DNA from: Vibrio sp. S9_S30
GTDB taxonomy: Bacteria > Pseudomonadota > Gammaproteobacteria > Enterobacterales > Vibrionaceae
Direction of reading: 5' to 3'
Length of the DNA stretch: 64,000 nucleotides
Assembly: GCF_014694455.1 (NCBI RefSeq)
Contig: NZ_JAAUWT010000007.1
Location: 62,001 to 126,000 of the forward strand
A program made the position numbers and the translations under genes. The notes beneath the pieces were generated by a model. That model was not told where the DNA came from. It did no database searches and worked only from the letters and a program-made list of their open reading frames with translations. This document shows positions 28,531-39,689 of the stretch, one piece after another. The stretch's first letter is position 1; every line of letters starts with the position of its first letter.

Positions 28531-28537
28531 GGTGTTC

Positions 28538-29038
28538 TTACTCCGAAATAGATTCAACAGTTAGACCACGCTTAGCAGCAACCATCTCAGGAGACTTCAT
28601 GCCACTCAGACCATCGATCGTCGCGCGAACGATGTTGATAGGGTTCGTAGAACCGTATGCTTTAGCAAGTACGTTATGAACACCTACAACTTCAAGTACT
28701 GCACGCATCGCACCACCGGCGATGATACCCGTACCTTCTGCAGCTGGCTGCATGTAAACTTTTGAGCCAGTGTGACGACCTTTCACCGCGTGGTGAAGAG
28801 TTCCGTCGTTAAGCGCGACAGTAACCATGTTACGGCGTGCTTTTTCCATTGCTTTTTGAATCGCGGCTGGTACTTCACGAGCTTTGCCGTAACCGAAACC
28901 AACGCGACCATTACCGTCACCAACAACAGTTAGTGCAGTAAAACTAAAGATTCGACCACCTTTAACCGTTTTAGAAACACGGTTAACAGCAATTAGCTTT
29001 TCGTGCAAATCTGTAGCTTGTTGTTGTTCTTTAGCCAT
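28538..29038 (-). CDS. rpsE: 30S ribosomal protein S5
   Basis: 166 residues. The S5 double-stranded-RNA-binding domain contains [19 protein letters not shown] and [11 protein letters not shown]; residues around V-K-G-G-R are where spectinomycin resistance changes occur in other species. No such change can be judged here without a reference. S5 contributes to decoding accuracy. Confidence 0.98.
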   Translation of the reverse strand: MAKEQQQATDLHEKLIAVNRVSKTVKGGRIFSFTALTVVGDGNGRVGFGYGKAREVPAAIQKAMEKARRNMVTVALNDGTLHHAVKGRHTGSKVYMQPAAEGTGIIAGGAMRAVLEVVGVHNVLAKAYGSTNPINIVRATIDGLSGMKSPEMVAAKRGLTVESISE

Positions 29039-29052
29039 CTTCCAACCCTACC

Positions 29053-29406
29053 TTAGAATTTCAGACCAGCTTCGCGAGCAGAATCTGCTAGCGCCGCTAC
29101 TCGACCGTGGTATTGGAAACCAGAACGGTCGAAAGCAACATCGGAGATGCCTTTTTCGATAGCGCGCTCAGCAATAGCTTTACCTACAGCTTTAGCAGCG
29201 TCAACGTTACCAGTATTCTTAACTTGCTCACGGATCGCCTTTTCTACAGTAGAAGCGGCAGCGATAACCTCAGAGCCGTTTGATGCAATAACCTGTGCAT
29301 ACACGTGACGAGGAGTGCGGTGTACAACTAGGCGAGTCGCGCGAAGTTCTGCAATCTTACGACGTGCACGTGTAGCACGACGGATGCGAGATGCTTTCTT
29401 ATCCAT
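29053..29406 (-). CDS. rplR: 50S ribosomal protein L18
   Basis: 117 residues, [17 protein letters not shown], ending R-E-A-G-L-K-F. L18 binds 5S rRNA with L5 and L25. It lies 14 bases from rpsE and nine from rplF. Confidence 0.98.
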   Translation of the reverse strand: MDKKASRIRRATRARRKIAELRATRLVVHRTPRHVYAQVIASNGSEVIAAASTVEKAIREQVKNTGNVDAAKAVGKAIAERAIEKGISDVAFDRSGFQYHGRVAALADSAREAGLKF

Positions 29407-29415
29407 AGTGTTACC

Positions 29416-29949
29416 TTACTTCTTCTTAGCTTCTTTAGTACGCACATTTTCATCTGCGTAACGAACACCTTTACCTTTATAAGGCTCAGGCTCACGGTAA
29501 GAACGAATGTCAGCCGCAACCTGACCAACAAGTTGCTTATCAGCACCCGTTAGTACAATTTCAGTTTGGCTTGGACATTCAGCTTTAATACCCGCTGGCA
29601 CTTCGTGCTCAACTGGGTGAGAGAAGCCTAGAGTAAGGCTTACTGAGTTGCCTTTGATAGCAGCACGGTAACCAACACCCTTAAGAGTTAGCTTCTTGGT
29701 AAAGCCTTCAGTAACACCAACAACCATGTTGTTTGCAAGTGCACGAGCTGTACCAGCTTGTGCCCATGCATTAGCTGCACCTTCGCGTGGACCGAAAGTG
29801 AGCTGGCTTTCTTCTTCAGAAAGTACAACTGCGTCATTGAATACACGAGACAATTCGCCTTTAGGACCTTTAACACTAAGTTCTTGGCCGTTTAGTTTCA
29901 CCTCTACGCCAGCTGGAATAGCGACAGGTGCTTTAGCAACACGAGACAT
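29416..29949 (-). CDS. rplF: 50S ribosomal protein L6
   Basis: 177 residues made of two related alpha/beta domains, with [10 protein letters not shown] near 33 and the L6 signature [11 protein letters not shown] near residues 153-163. L6 sits close to the GTPase centre. Confidence 0.98.
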   Translation of the reverse strand: MSRVAKAPVAIPAGVEVKLNGQELSVKGPKGELSRVFNDAVVLSEEESQLTFGPREGAANAWAQAGTARALANNMVVGVTEGFTKKLTLKGVGYRAAIKGNSVSLTLGFSHPVEHEVPAGIKAECPSQTEIVLTGADKQLVGQVAADIRSYREPEPYKGKGVRYADENVRTKEAKKK

Positions 29950-29960
29950 AGTCTACTCCT

Positions 29961-30353
29961 TTACGCTACGTAGCAGATGATTTCACCACCAAGACCTGCT
30001 TTACGAGCAGCGCGGTCAGACATCAGACCCTTGGAAGTGGACACTACAGCAACACCCAAACCGCCCATCACAGTAGGTAGCGAGTCTTTGTTTTTATAGA
30101 CACGCAGACCTGGACGTGAAACACGTTGGATTTGCTCGATTACTGGTTTAGCTTGGAAGTACTTAAGAGTAACTTCTAGCTCTGGTTTTGCTTCGCCGTC
30201 AACAGCGAAGTCTACGATGTAACCTTCAGCTTTAAGAAGTGCAGCAATTGCAACTTTAAGCTTTGAAGAAGGCATTTTAACAGCAACTTTGTTTGCTGCC
30301 TGACCGTTACGAATGCGGGTCAGCATATCCGAAATCGGATCTTGCATGCTCAT
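29961..30353 (-). CDS. rpsH: 30S ribosomal protein S8
   Basis: 130 residues, [18 protein letters not shown], with the C-terminal [10 protein letters not shown]8 binds 16S rRNA helix 21 and, in E. coli, represses the spc operon by binding within the rplE message, so the rplX-rplE region here may hold its target. Confidence 0.98.
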   Translation of the reverse strand: MSMQDPISDMLTRIRNGQAANKVAVKMPSSKLKVAIAALLKAEGYIVDFAVDGEAKPELEVTLKYFQAKPVIEQIQRVSRPGLRVYKNKDSLPTVMGGLGVAVVSTSKGLMSDRAARKAGLGGEIICYVA

Positions 30354-30382
30354 AGATTTTACTCCAAATGATTAAGTGGCAA

Positions 30383-30688
30383 TTACCAGCTAGCCTTACG
30401 AAGACCCGGAATCTCGCCTTTCATGCAAGCTTCACGAACCTTAATGCGGCTTAGACCGAATTTACGTAGGTAACCGTGTGGACGACCAGTTTGGTTGCAA
30501 CGGTTGCGCTGACGTGATGCACTTGAATCACGTGGAAGAGATTGCAGTTTCAAAACTGCATTCCAACGATCTTCTTCAGATGCGTTAACATCGCTAATGA
30601 TAGCTTTAAGCGCTGAACGCTTCTCAGCGAACTTAGCTACTAGCTTCGCACGTTTAGTTTCGCGCGCTTTCATTGATTGTTTAGCCAT
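30383..30688 (-). CDS. rpsN: 30S ribosomal protein S14, zinc-free long form
   Basis: 101 residues; [10 protein letters not shown] opening and [20 protein letters not shown] motif. It lacks the C-x2-C pairs of the short zinc form (only one cysteine in N-R-C-N), so it is the long C- type. Confidence 0.98.
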   Translation of the reverse strand: MAKQSMKARETKRAKLVAKFAEKRSALKAIISDVNASEEDRWNAVLKLQSLPRDSSASRQRNRCNQTGRPHGYLRKFGLSRIKVREACMKGEIPGLRKASW

Positions 30689-30705
30689 AACAGTAACCCT
30701 TCACC

Positions 30706-31245
30706 TTACTTACGGAATGGGAAGTTAAAGGCAGCCAGCAGAGCACGGCCTTCCTCATCGGAGCTTGCAGACGTCGTGATAGTAATATCAAGACCGCGTA
30801 CACGATCGACTTTATCGTAGTCGATTTCCGGGAAGATGATTTGCTCGCGAACGCCCATGCTGTAGTTACCACGACCGTCAAAAGACTTCGCGCTAACACC
30901 ACGGAAATCACGTACACGTGGAAGTGCAATCGAGATTAAACGCTCGAAGAAATCCCACATACGTTCGCCACGTAAGGTTACTTTACAACCAATTGGGTAG
31001 CCTTCACGAATTTTGAAACCTGCAACAGACTTACGCGCTTTAGTGATAAGTGGCTTTTGACCAGAGATCGTTGCCATATCAGCTGCTGCGTTTTCTAGCA
31101 GTTTCTTATCGTTGATTGCTTCACCAACGCCCATGTTTAGGGTGATTTTTTCAATCCTAGGGACTTGCATGACGCTTGAGTAGCCGAACTCTTTGGTAAG
31201 CTCAGCAACTACAGACGACTTGTAGTAATCATGCAGTTTCGCCAT
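30706..31245 (-). CDS. rplE: 50S ribosomal protein L5
   Basis: 179 residues with [16 protein letters not shown] near 28-43 and R-D-F-R-G-V-S near 120. L5 carries 5S rRNA and contacts the P-site tRNA. In E. coli its message start holds the S8 repressor site. Confidence 0.98.
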   Translation of the reverse strand: MAKLHDYYKSSVVAELTKEFGYSSVMQVPRIEKITLNMGVGEAINDKKLLENAAADMATISGQKPLITKARKSVAGFKIREGYPIGCKVTLRGERMWDFFERLISIALPRVRDFRGVSAKSFDGRGNYSMGVREQIIFPEIDYDKVDRVRGLDITITTSASSDEEGRALLAAFNFPFRK

Positions 31246-31269
31246 AGTAGAACTCCAAATTACTTTCTA

Positions 31270-31587
31270 TTAGTTAGAAACAGTTTCGCCGTTTGATTTG
31301 AAGAAACGCACTTTTTTACCTTCTTCAAAACGGAAACCGATACGGTCCGCATTACCAGTAGCCGCATTGAAGATTGCAACGTTAGAAGCATCAATTGCTG
31401 CTTCTTGTTCAACGATGCCACCTTGTTGACCAAGAGCCGGTACAGGCTTTTGGTGCTTCTTAACAAGGTTGATACCTTCAACGATAACTTTACCAGTTTC
31501 AAGAACCTTAGTTACTTTACCGCGCTTGCCTTTATCTTTACCAGCAAGAACGATTACTTCGTCGTTACGACGGATTTTAGCTGCCAT
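31270..31587 (-). CDS. rplX: 50S ribosomal protein L24
   Basis: 105 residues starting [23 protein letters not shown], the KOW motif of an assembly initiator protein. I placed the start at 31587; a longer reading adds 14 residues that belong to the rplN end region and lack family support. Confidence 0.97.
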   Translation of the reverse strand: MAAKIRRNDEVIVLAGKDKGKRGKVTKVLETGKVIVEGINLVKKHQKPVPALGQQGGIVEQEAAIDASNVAIFNAATGNADRIGFRFEEGKKVRFFKSNGETVSN

Positions 31588-31600
31588 TTTGTGCCGCTCC

Positions 31601-31972
31601 TTACAGAACTTCTGGAGCCAGTGAAACAATCTTCATGAATTTCGCATTACGAAGTTCACGAGTCACTGGACCAAAGATACGTGTGCCGACTGGTTGCTCA
31701 GTAGTGTCATTCAACAATACACAAGCATTACGGTCGAAGCGAATGACAGAACCATCTGGGCGACGTACGCCTTTTCGAGTGCGCACTACCACCGCTTTCA
31801 GGACATCACCTTTTTTAACTTTACCGCGAGGAATTGCTTCCTTAACAGTAACTTTGATGATATCTCCGATATGTGCATAACGGCGGTGAGAGCCACCCAG
31901 AACCTTAATACACATTACTCTACGAGCGCCGGAGTTATCCGCAGCGTCGAGTGTACTTTGCATTTGGATCAT
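31601..31972 (-). CDS. rplN: 50S ribosomal protein L14
   Basis: 123 residues, [17 protein letters not shown], ending [12 protein letters not shown]. First gene of the spc operon; L14 contacts the small subunit through bridges B5 and B8. Confidence 0.98.
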   Translation of the reverse strand: MIQMQSTLDAADNSGARRVMCIKVLGGSHRRYAHIGDIIKVTVKEAIPRGKVKKGDVLKAVVVRTRKGVRRPDGSVIRFDRNACVLLNDTTEQPVGTRIFGPVTRELRNAKFMKIVSLAPEVL

Positions 31973-32041
31973 TTTAGTGCTCCGCTAAATATTAAAACTA
32001 GACCCTTCACGGGTCGGGCTGCCTCTTTATAAGGGCTGCGA

Positions 32042-32047
32042 ATTGTA
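32042..32047 (-). promoter_or_regulatory. candidate -10 element of the spc operon promoter
   Basis: TACAAT on the minus strand lies 70 bases upstream of rplN and downstream of the S10-operon terminator. The -35 region at 17 bases is poor (TACCCA), so this is only a candidate. Confidence 0.35.
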
Positions 32048-32072
32048 CCACCCTTTTATGTACTTGGGTAGC

Positions 32073-32112
32073 CAAAAAATAAGCGGCTCCAAAAATAATT
32101 GGAGCCGCTTTT
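32073..32112 (-). terminator. terminator at the end of the S10 operon
   Basis: The ten-base-pair stem AAGCGGCTCC / GGAGCCGCTT (32081-32090 and 32101-32110) is followed on the minus strand by TTATTTTTTG. It separates rpsQ from rplN and marks the S10/spc operon boundary. Confidence 0.8.
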
Positions 32113-32130
32113 CATCGTATCAAAACGAAA

Positions 32131-32385
32131 TTAAAACTTCGCTTTTTCTACAATTTTCACCAAAATCCAAGATTTTTTCTTAGACAGTGGGCGACACTCA
32201 CGAATTTCAACGGTATCGCCTAGGCTACACTCGTTGTTTTCATCGTGTGCGTGCAGTTTAGTCGTGCGTTTTACGAACTTGCCGTAAATTGGGTGTTTCA
32301 CCATACGCTCGATAACAACAACGATAGACTTGTCCATCTTGTCGCGTACTACACGACCCTGTTGAGTACGAATTTTGTCGCTCAT
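32131..32385 (-). CDS. rpsQ: 30S ribosomal protein S17
   Basis: 84 residues, [23 protein letters not shown], an OB-fold protein that binds 16S rRNA early. Its ATG overlaps the rpmC stop (TAATG). Last gene of the S10 operon. Confidence 0.98.
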   Translation of the reverse strand: MSDKIRTQQGRVVRDKMDKSIVVVIERMVKHPIYGKFVKRTTKLHAHDENNECSLGDTVEIRECRPLSKKKSWILVKIVEKAKF

Positions 32386-32576
32386 TATGCGCCTGCCTTC
32401 TCAGTCAAAACAGTTTTCACGCGTGCGATATCACGGCGCACAGCTTTCAGAGTATGAGTTTGCTGTAACTGACCAGTTGCAGCTTGCATGCGCAAGTTGA
32501 ACTGTTCGCGTAACAAATTCAATAGCTCAGCGTTAAGCTCCTCGACGCTTTTCTCGCGTAGATCTTGTGCTTTCAT
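32385..32576 (-). CDS. rpmC: 50S ribosomal protein L29
   Basis: 63 residues, [15 protein letters not shown], a two-helix protein at the tunnel exit where SRP and trigger factor dock. I chose the ATG at 32576, which overlaps the rplP stop (TGATG) and has AGGTGA upstream; a GTG one codon earlier is less likely. Confidence 0.97.
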   Translation of the reverse strand: MKAQDLREKSVEELNAELLNLLREQFNLRMQAATGQLQQTHTLKAVRRDIARVKTVLTEKAGA

Positions 32577-32986
32577 CACATCACCTGCTTAGTTACAAAT
32601 GTAGTTTTTACAGGCAGTTTACGCGCCGCAAGGCGGAACGCTTCACGTGCCAACTCTTCAGGTACGCCATTCATTTCGTACATTACCTTTCCAGGTTGGA
32701 CTTGGGCTACCCAGTACTCAACGTTACCTTTACCCTTACCCTGACGAACTTCAAGCGGTTTTTCTGTGATAGGTTTATCTGGAAAAATACGAATCCAGAT
32801 TTGACCTTGACGTTTAATGTGACGTGTCATAGCACGACGAGCCGCTTCAATCTGACGAGCAGTGATACGACCACGGCCTACAGCTTTTAGACCGAATTCG
32901 CCGAAGCTTACTTCAGTACCTTTAGCTAGACCACGGTTGCGACCAGTCTGAACCTTACGGAACTTAGTACGTTTAGGTTGTAGCAT
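32576..32986 (-). CDS. rplP: 50S ribosomal protein L16
   Basis: 136 residues: [20 protein letters not shown]16 organises the A-site region; the arginine in G-M/R-R-G-type loops hydroxylated by YcfD in E. coli would fall in [11 protein letters not shown]. Eleven bases after rpsC. Confidence 0.98.
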   Translation of the reverse strand: MLQPKRTKFRKVQTGRNRGLAKGTEVSFGEFGLKAVGRGRITARQIEAARRAMTRHIKRQGQIWIRIFPDKPITEKPLEVRQGKGKGNVEYWVAQVQPGKVMYEMNGVPEELAREAFRLAARKLPVKTTFVTKQVM

Positions 32987-32997
32987 CAGTCGACTCC

Positions 32998-33696
32998 TTA
33001 CTTACGGCCTTTACGCTGCTTCTTAGGCTTATCAGCCTTTGGCTCTACAGCATTAGCTGCTGGCATACCGCCTAGGATCTCACCTTTGAAAATCCAAACT
33101 TTAATGCCGATTACACCGTACTGGGTGTGAGCCGAAGAAGTTGCGTAATCAATGTCAGCACGTAGAGTGTGTAGAGGTACGCGACCTTCACGGTACCACT
33201 CTGAACGTGCAATTTCAGCGCCGCCTAGACGACCACTTACTTCTACTTTGATACCTTTAGCGCCTAGACGCATAGCATTCTGTACCGCGCGCTTCATCGC
33301 ACGACGGAACATAACGCGACGCTCTAGTTGAGACGCGATGCTGTCACCCACAAGTTGAGCGTCTAGCTCAGGCTTACGTACTTCAGCGATATTAATTTGC
33401 GCTGGTACACCTGCAATTTTTGCTACAGCTGCGCGTAGTTTCTCTACGTCTTCACCTTTCTTACCAATAACAACACCTGGGCGAGCGGTGTGAATAGTCA
33501 CACGGATGCTCTTCGCAGGGCGTTCGATAACGATGCGTGATAGAGACGCTTTCGAAAGTTCCTTCATTAGGAACTGACGTACCTTGAAGTCGCCGTCTAG
33601 GTTGTCAGCGAAATCTTTGGTATTAGCAAACCATGTAGCATTCCAAGGCTTAACGATGCCAAGACGAATACCATTTGGATGTACTTTCTGACCCAT
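32998..33696 (-). CDS. rpsC: 30S ribosomal protein S3
   Basis: 232 residues, [15 protein letters not shown], with a KH domain (V-I-G-K-K-G-E-D near 74-81) and a basic tail [11 protein letters not shown]3 forms the mRNA entry channel with S4 and S5. Confidence 0.98.
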   Translation of the reverse strand: MGQKVHPNGIRLGIVKPWNATWFANTKDFADNLDGDFKVRQFLMKELSKASLSRIVIERPAKSIRVTIHTARPGVVIGKKGEDVEKLRAAVAKIAGVPAQINIAEVRKPELDAQLVGDSIASQLERRVMFRRAMKRAVQNAMRLGAKGIKVEVSGRLGGAEIARSEWYREGRVPLHTLRADIDYATSSAHTQYGVIGIKVWIFKGEILGGMPAANAVEPKADKPKKQRKGRK

Positions 33697-33715
33697 TGCT
33701 TACTCTCCTAGTCTC

Positions 33716-34048
33716 TTAGCGATCTGCTACAACAACAGTGATGTGGCTTGAACGCTTCAAGATACGATCCGCACGACCTTTTGCACGAGGCATAATACGC
33801 TTCATGGTTGGGCCTTCATCTACGAAGATTTTAGCGACATTCAGATCGTCGATGTCTGCACCTTCGTTGTGCTCTGCATTCGCGATTGCTGATTCAAGAA
33901 CTTTTTTGATTAACTCTGCAGCTTTTTTGTTGCTGAAAGTTAGTAGTTCAAGAGCCTGATCCACAGATTTACCGCGGATTTGATCAGCAACTAAGCGTGC
34001 TTTCTGAGGAGAAATACGAGCAAAGTTATGTTTAGCAATAGCTTCCAT
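33716..34048 (-). CDS. rplV: 50S ribosomal protein L22
   Basis: 110 residues beginning [19 protein letters not shown], with the tunnel-lining hairpin near [11 protein letters not shown]. Two ATG codons are adjacent; the second has the better six-base spacing from AGGAG. Confidence 0.97.
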   Translation of the reverse strand: MEAIAKHNFARISPQKARLVADQIRGKSVDQALELLTFSNKKAAELIKKVLESAIANAEHNEGADIDDLNVAKIFVDEGPTMKRIMPRAKGRADRILKRSSHITVVVADR

Positions 34049-34058
34049 CATTTACTCC

Positions 34059-34340
<282 letters not shown>

Positions 34341-34357
34341 TTATCCTCTTATATAGA

Positions 34358-35182
34358 TTACTTATTACGACGACGTACAATGTACTTGTCAGTGCGTTTG
34401 TTCTTACGAGTCTTGAAGCCTTTAGTAGGCATACCCCATGGAGATACCGGATGACGACCACCAGAAGTACGGCCTTCACCACCACCATGTGGGTGATCTA
34501 CTGGGTTCATTACTACACCACGTACGGTTGGACGTACGCCGCGCCAGCGTGAAGCACCAGCTTTACCAAGTTCACGTAGCATATGCTCAGAGTTACCAAC
34601 CTCACCGATTGTTGCACGGCCTTCAGATAACACTTTGCGCATTTCGCCAGAACGTAAACGGATAGTTACGTACGCACCGTCGCGAGCAACGATTTGAGCG
34701 TAAGCACCAGCCGAACGAGCTAGCTGAGCACCTTTACCAGGCTTAAGTTCTACACAGTGTACAGTAGAGCCTACTGGAATGTTGCGCATCGGCAGCGTGT
34801 TACCTGCCTTGATTGGCGCATCTACACCAGATTGGATCTTATCACCTGCTTGAACACCTTTTGGTGCAATGATGTAACGACGCTCACCATCTGCGTACAG
34901 AACTAGAGCGATGTTTGCGCTACGGTTTGGATCGTATTCTAGACGTTCAACTTTCGCTGGGATACCGTCTTTAGTACGTTTGAAATCAATGACACGGTAA
35001 TGGTGCTTATGACCACCACCGATGTGACGTACTGTAATACGACCGTTGTTATTACGACCGCCATTCTTAGAGTTTTTCTCTAGAAGAGGTGCGTATGGCT
35101 TGCCCTTGTGTAGGTCAGCGTTAACAACTTTAACAACATGACGACGACCAGGGGAAGTCGGCTTACATTTAACAATAGCCAT
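34358..35182 (-). CDS. rplB: 50S ribosomal protein L2
   Basis: 274 residues. Conserved features include K-P-T-S-P-G-R-R near residue 7, G-G-G-H-K-H-H-Y-R near 55-63, and the catalytic-centre segment [13 protein letters not shown] near 225-237 that lies near the peptidyl-transferase region of 23S rRNA. Confidence 0.98.
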   Translation of the reverse strand: MAIVKCKPTSPGRRHVVKVVNADLHKGKPYAPLLEKNSKNGGRNNNGRITVRHIGGGHKHHYRVIDFKRTKDGIPAKVERLEYDPNRSANIALVLYADGERRYIIAPKGVQAGDKIQSGVDAPIKAGNTLPMRNIPVGSTVHCVELKPGKGAQLARSAGAYAQIVARDGAYVTIRLRSGEMRKVLSEGRATIGEVGNSEHMLRELGKAGASRWRGVRPTVRGVVMNPVDHPHGGGEGRTSGGRHPVSPWGMPTKGFKTRKNKRTDKYIVRRRNK

Positions 35183-35198
35183 TTTTCAACTACTCCTG

Positions 35199-35501
35199 TT
35201 ATTCCGCGCCGCCAACAAAGTCAAGATCTTGACCTTCTTTCAAAGTAACGTACGCTTTTTTAACGTCGCTGCGGCGACCTTGGCGTAGACCTTGACGTTT
35301 GGTCTTACCCTTAGTAATAAGAGTATTTACAGACTTAACTTCAACTTCAAAAAGCTTTTCTACAGCAGCTTTGATCTCTTTCTTAGTAGCATCTTGTGCC
35401 ACTTTGAAAACGATAGTGTTCGCTTTCTCAGCAGCCATAGTTGCTTTTTCAGAGATGTGCGGAGCACGTAGAACTTTTAGGATACGCTCTTCAGTGATCA
35501 T
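35199..35501 (-). CDS. rplW: 50S ribosomal protein L23
   Basis: 100 residues, [21 protein letters not shown]23 is the docking site for trigger factor and SRP. Its start overlaps the rplD end by four bases (ATGA). Confidence 0.98.
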   Translation of the reverse strand: MITEERILKVLRAPHISEKATMAAEKANTIVFKVAQDATKKEIKAAVEKLFEVEVKSVNTLITKGKTKRQGLRQGRRSDVKKAYVTLKEGQDLDFVGGAE

Positions 35502-36100
35502 GCTAGCATCTCCTCAACTTGCTTAACTGCTTCTGCAGTCATCAGAACCTTGTCGAAAGCAACTAGACTTACTGGATCAATACCAGCCACGTCACGTGCA
35601 TCAACTTTGTATAGGTTACGAGCAGCTAAGAATAGATTCTCATCTACTTCGCCAGTGACGATAAGAACATCGTTAAGCTCAAGCTCTTTCAGCTTAGCTA
35701 CTAGCTCTTTAGTTTTTGGCGCTTCAACTGAGAAATTATCAACAACGATTAGACGCTCTTGACGAACCAACTCAGAAAGAATGCTCTTCATAGCACCACG
35801 GTACATTTTTTTGTTTACTTTTTGGCTGTGATCCTGAGGTTTCGCAGCAAAAGTAACACCACCTGAACGCCAGATTGGGCTACGGATTGTACCAGCACGT
35901 GCACGGCCAGTACCTTTTTGGCGCCATGGTTTAGCACCACCGCCAGATACTTCAGAACGAGTCTTTTGAGCACGAGTACCTTGACGAGCACCTGCTGCAT
36001 ACGCAACAACTACTTGGTGTACAAGAGCTTCGTTGAAGTCACGTCCGAAAGTAGTCTCGGAAACAGTTAGTGCATCAGCACCTTTAACTATCAATTCCAT
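35498..36100 (-). CDS. rplD: 50S ribosomal protein L4
   Basis: 200 residues with the long tunnel loop [21 protein letters not shown] (about 48-68). L4 also represses the S10 operon in gammaproteobacteria through the leader upstream of rpsJ, which lies in this window. Confidence 0.98.
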   Translation of the reverse strand: MELIVKGADALTVSETTFGRDFNEALVHQVVVAYAAGARQGTRAQKTRSEVSGGGAKPWRQKGTGRARAGTIRSPIWRSGGVTFAAKPQDHSQKVNKKMYRGAMKSILSELVRQERLIVVDNFSVEAPKTKELVAKLKELELNDVLIVTGEVDENLFLAARNLYKVDARDVAGIDPVSLVAFDKVLMTAEAVKQVEEMLA

Positions 36101-36116
36101 TACTTACTCCTAGACG

Positions 36117-36746
36117 TTATGCTTTAACAGCTGGTTTTACGATCACGTTACCGCCAGTTGCGCCTGGTACTGCACCTTTAATAAGAAGCAGATTGCGCTC
36201 AGCGTCAACACGTACGATCTCTAGGTTTTGAGTCGTTACACGCTCAGCACCCATGTGACCTGCCATTTTCTTGCCTTTAAACACACGACCTGGAGTTTGA
36301 CATTGGCCAATTGAACCCGGTGCACGGTGAGACAATGAGTTACCGTGAGTCATATCTTGAGTGCGGAAGTTCCAGCGCTTAATAGCACCTTGGAAACCCT
36401 TACCTTTAGATGTACCAGTAACGTCTACTTTTTTAACTTCGTTGAAAAGTTCTACGCTTAGCTCTGAGCCAACTTCAAACTCTTCACCGTTTTCTAAACG
36501 GAATTCCCAAAGACCGCGACCAGCTTCCACACCTGCTTTCGCAAAGTGACCAGCTTCAGCTTTAACAACACGGTTAGCTTTCTTTGTACCAGTAGTTACC
36601 TGAATTGCAGCGTAGCCATCAGACTCAACAGTTTTCACTTGAGAAATACGGTTCGCTTCAACCTCAACAACGGTTACTGGGATAGAAACGCCTTCTTCGG
36701 TAAATACGCGGGTCATACCCACTTTACGTCCGACTAGACCAATCAT
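36117..36746 (-). CDS. rplC: 50S ribosomal protein L3
   Basis: 209 residues, [15 protein letters not shown], with the finger that reaches the peptidyl-transferase centre near [11 protein letters not shown] (about 128-138) and its glutamine that is methylated by PrmB in relatives ([12 protein letters not shown]). Confidence 0.98.
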   Translation of the reverse strand: MIGLVGRKVGMTRVFTEEGVSIPVTVVEVEANRISQVKTVESDGYAAIQVTTGTKKANRVVKAEAGHFAKAGVEAGRGLWEFRLENGEEFEVGSELSVELFNEVKKVDVTGTSKGKGFQGAIKRWNFRTQDMTHGNSLSHRAPGSIGQCQTPGRVFKGKKMAGHMGAERVTTQNLEIVRVDAERNLLLIKGAVPGATGGNVIVKPAVKA

Positions 36747-36760
36747 TATTCTAATCTCCC

Positions 36761-37325
<565 letters not shown>

Positions 37326-37331
37326 CGCGGT

Positions 37332-37359
37332 ATTATACAGATCACACCTTGGTATGCAA
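37332..37359 (-). promoter_or_regulatory. S10 operon promoter
   Basis: On the minus strand TTGCAT (37354-37359) and a perfect TATAAT (37332-37337) are 16 bases apart, followed by ACCGCGCAC. The GC-rich stretch right after the -10 is the discriminator type linked to stringent (ppGpp) control of ribosomal genes. Confidence 0.75.
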
Positions 37360-37397
37360 TAGACGATGGATAAATAAACGGGAAGTTTTTAAGCAAC

Positions 37398-37437
37398 AAA
37401 AAGCCGAAGCATTATAAATAGACTGCTTCGGCTTTCA
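37398..37437 (-). terminator. terminator of bfr
   Basis: The stem AAAGCCGAAGCA / TGCTTCGGCTTT with a 12-base loop is followed on the minus strand by TTTTTG, just after the bfr stop codon. Confidence 0.8.
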
Positions 37438-37444
37438 ATTCTAT

Positions 37445-37921
37445 TTAATTCTCATCAACAAATTGCGCTTGTTGATAATTCTCAATACCGACTTTCTCGA
37501 TGAGCCCTAGCTGTGTTTCCAACCAATCAACATGCTCTTCTTCGTCCTCTAAGATAGCTTGGAACAAATCTCTAGACACAAAGTCACGGACACTTTCAGC
37601 ATACGCAATCGCGTCTTTCAAATCCGAAATAGCCGACATTTCGATTTTAAGATCACATTCAAGCATTTCTTTTGTGTCTTCACCCACCATAAGCTTCCCC
37701 AAATCTTGAAGGTTAGGTAAGCCTTCTAGAAACAGGATTCGCTCTATAAGATGATCGGCATGCTTCATCTCATCAATCGATTCTTCGTATTCTTTATCTG
37801 CTAAATGCTTCAGCCCCCAATCTTTGTACATTCTTGAATGTAAAAAGTATTGGTTAATCGCTACTAGCTCGTTCCCTAAAACAATATTAAGGTGCTGAAT
37901 AATTTCTGCATCACCTTTCAT
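37445..37921 (-). CDS. bfr: bacterioferritin
   Basis: Iron-storage protein that forms a 24-subunit haem-containing shell. The 158-residue protein keeps all ferroxidase ligands at their usual positions (E18, E51, H54, E94, E127, H130) and M52 for haem binding between subunits, so it is predicted to be fully active. A strong AAGGAGGG ribosome site precedes the ATG. The ferredoxin gene bfd lies 95 bases upstream in the same direction, giving storage and release functions together. Confidence 0.97.
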   Translation of the reverse strand: MKGDAEIIQHLNIVLGNELVAINQYFLHSRMYKDWGLKHLADKEYEESIDEMKHADHLIERILFLEGLPNLQDLGKLMVGEDTKEMLECDLKIEMSAISDLKDAIAYAESVRDFVSRDLFQAILEDEEEHVDWLETQLGLIEKVGIENYQQAQFVDEN

Positions 37922-38016
37922 GACAAAACCCTCCTTGATCGACTTCTATAACTTTAGAAGTAATCTCGAAGGTGTCAAAGCTATTTTAGTTTTAGGGCAG
38001 TCTCAAATATTGAGCA

Positions 38017-38205
38017 CTAACCGACTTGCTTGAATAATGTTGATACGGTGTCGTGAAGAATCTCCTTGGCACTTTTTATGCACTTTCCACATTGAGATCC
38101 GAGAGGCGTACAGTGCCTAATTCCTTTAATGTCAGTCACTCCTTCTTCGAGAACAAGCTTCCTGATTTTTTTATCGGATACACCGTGGCAAAGACATACA
38201 TACAT
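38017..38205 (-). CDS. bfd: bacterioferritin-associated ferredoxin
   Basis: A 62-residue [2Fe-2S] protein that passes electrons to bacterioferritin haem to release iron. Cysteines C4, C6, C39 and C42 (Y-V-C-L-C-H and Q-C-G-K-C) provide the cluster ligands. It precedes bfr as in E. coli. A candidate Fur box lies about 40 bases upstream of the start, consistent with induction under iron shortage. Confidence 0.96.
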   Translation of the reverse strand: MYVCLCHGVSDKKIRKLVLEEGVTDIKGIRHCTPLGSQCGKCIKSAKEILHDTVSTLFKQVG

Positions 38206-38243
38206 TTTCTACATCCAATCCATTTACAATTAGAAATATAAAC

Positions 38244-38262
38244 GAGAATGGTTAACATTGCC
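38244..38262. promoter_or_regulatory. candidate Fur box upstream of bfd
   Basis: GAGAATGGTTAACATTGCC matches the 19-base Fur consensus GATAATGATAATCATTATC at 13 of 19 positions by hand alignment. The position fits a bfd promoter. Confidence 0.45.
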
Positions 38263-38335
38263 AATCTTATTGATATTCTACTTAGAATGATCGGTTATAT
38301 AGGACATAGCAGCTAAAGAAGCATTTGAAATGGGA

Positions 38336-38365
38336 ATAAAAAAAGGAGCCAAAGCTCCTTTTTAA
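38336..38365 (-). terminator. terminator of tuf
   Basis: The stem AAAAGGAGC / GCTCCTTTT with loop CAAA is followed on the minus strand by a run of T (AAAAAAA on the plus strand at 38338-38344). It ends the str operon. Confidence 0.8.
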
Positions 38366-38385
38366 GATACGATTATCGCAAAATC

Positions 38386-39570
38386 TTATTCAAAGATTTT
38401 CGCAACAACACCAGCACCTACAGTACGGCCACCTTCACGGATAGCGAAACGTAGACCTTCGTCCATTGCAATTGGAGCAATCAAAGTGACTGTCATTTGA
38501 ACGTTGTCACCTGGCATTACCATTTCAACACCTTCTGGAAGTGTGATATCACCCGTTACGTCCGTTGTACGGAAGTAAAACTGTGGACGGTAACCTTTGA
38601 AGAATGGAGTGTGGCGACCACCTTCGTCTTTAGACAGGACGTAAACTTCTGACTCGAACTTAGTGTGCGGGTTGATTGAACCTGGAGCCGCTAGTACTTG
38701 ACCACGCTCTACTTCTTCACGCTTAGTACCACGTAGAAGTGCACCAACGTTCTCTCCTGCACGACCTTCATCAAGCAGCTTACGGAACATTTCAACACCC
38801 GTACATGTCGTCGTAATTGTGTCTTTGATACCAATGATTTCGACTTCGTTACCCACATTTAGGATACCGCGCTCGATACGACCTGTTACAACCGTACCAC
38901 GACCCTGGATAGAGAATACGTCTTCGATTGGTAGTAGGAACGGCTGGTCTACAGCACGCTCTGGCTCTGGAATGTAAGAATCTAGTGCTTCTGCAAGCTC
39001 AATGATCTTGTCTTCCCACTCTTTTTCGCCGTTTAGAGCGCCAAGAGCTGAACCTTGGATTACTGGTAGGTCATCACCTGGGAAGTCGTATTCTGATAGA
39101 AGCTCACGTACTTCCATTTCTACTAGCTCTAGAAGCTCTTCATCGTCAACCATGTCACACTTGTTCATGAATACGATGATGTAAGGGATACCAACCTGAC
39201 GACCTAGTAGGATGTGCTCACGAGTTTGTGGCATTGGACCATCAGTCGCCGCAACAACTAGGATACCACCGTCCATTTGCGCAGCACCTGTGATCATGTT
39301 TTTAACATAGTCAGCGTGTCCTGGGCAGTCTACGTGTGCGTAGTGACGTGACGGAGTGTCGTACTCAACGTGAGACGTTGCGATTGTGATACCGCGCTCA
39401 CGCTCTTCTGGAGCGTTATCGATTGATGCGAAGTCTTTCGCTTCACCGCCGTACACTTTAGCTAGAGTAGTACAGATTGCAGCAGTTAGAGTTGTTTTAC
39501 CGTGGTCAACGTGGCCGATAGTACCAACGTTTACGTGCGGTTTCGTACGTTCAAATTTTTCTTTAGACAC
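38386..39570 (-). CDS. tuf: elongation factor Tu
   Basis: 394 residues. EF-Tu delivers aminoacyl-tRNA to the ribosome. GTPase motifs: G-H-V-D-H-G-K-T at 19-26, D-C-P-G-H near 81-85, N-K-C-D near 136-139 and S-A-L near 174. It ends the str operon, separated from fusA by 119 bases that contain a promoter-like element. Only one tuf copy is in the window; a second copy elsewhere is common in this group. Confidence 0.98.
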   Translation of the reverse strand: MSKEKFERTKPHVNVGTIGHVDHGKTTLTAAICTTLAKVYGGEAKDFASIDNAPEERERGITIATSHVEYDTPSRHYAHVDCPGHADYVKNMITGAAQMDGGILVVAATDGPMPQTREHILLGRQVGIPYIIVFMNKCDMVDDEELLELVEMEVRELLSEYDFPGDDLPVIQGSALGALNGEKEWEDKIIELAEALDSYIPEPERAVDQPFLLPIEDVFSIQGRGTVVTGRIERGILNVGNEVEIIGIKDTITTTCTGVEMFRKLLDEGRAGENVGALLRGTKREEVERGQVLAAPGSINPHTKFESEVYVLSKDEGGRHTPFFKGYRPQFYFRTTDVTGDITLPEGVEMVMPGDNVQMTVTLIAPIAMDEGLRFAIREGGRTVGAGVVAKIFE

Positions 39571-39634
39571 GATCGTGTTCCTTCCTAGTTATGATTCACC
39601 CTGAAATCTGCTCCAAGGTGCGCCAGAATTTGCT

Positions 39635-39663
39635 ATTTTATGCGTCAACTTGCGTCAGCGCAA
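39635..39663 (-). promoter_or_regulatory. candidate internal promoter for tuf
   Basis: On the minus strand TTGCGC (39658-39663) and TAAAAT (39635-39640) are 17 bases apart in the fusA-tuf gap. E. coli also has secondary promoters for tufA. Confidence 0.45.
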
Positions 39664-39689
39664 TAGATTCGTTATTAATCAAATAACGA

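Noticed and set aside
30681..30929. Minus-strand ORF within rplE/rpsN
   Set aside because: Out-of-frame reading of ribosomal genes; composition low in acidic residues and without family features.
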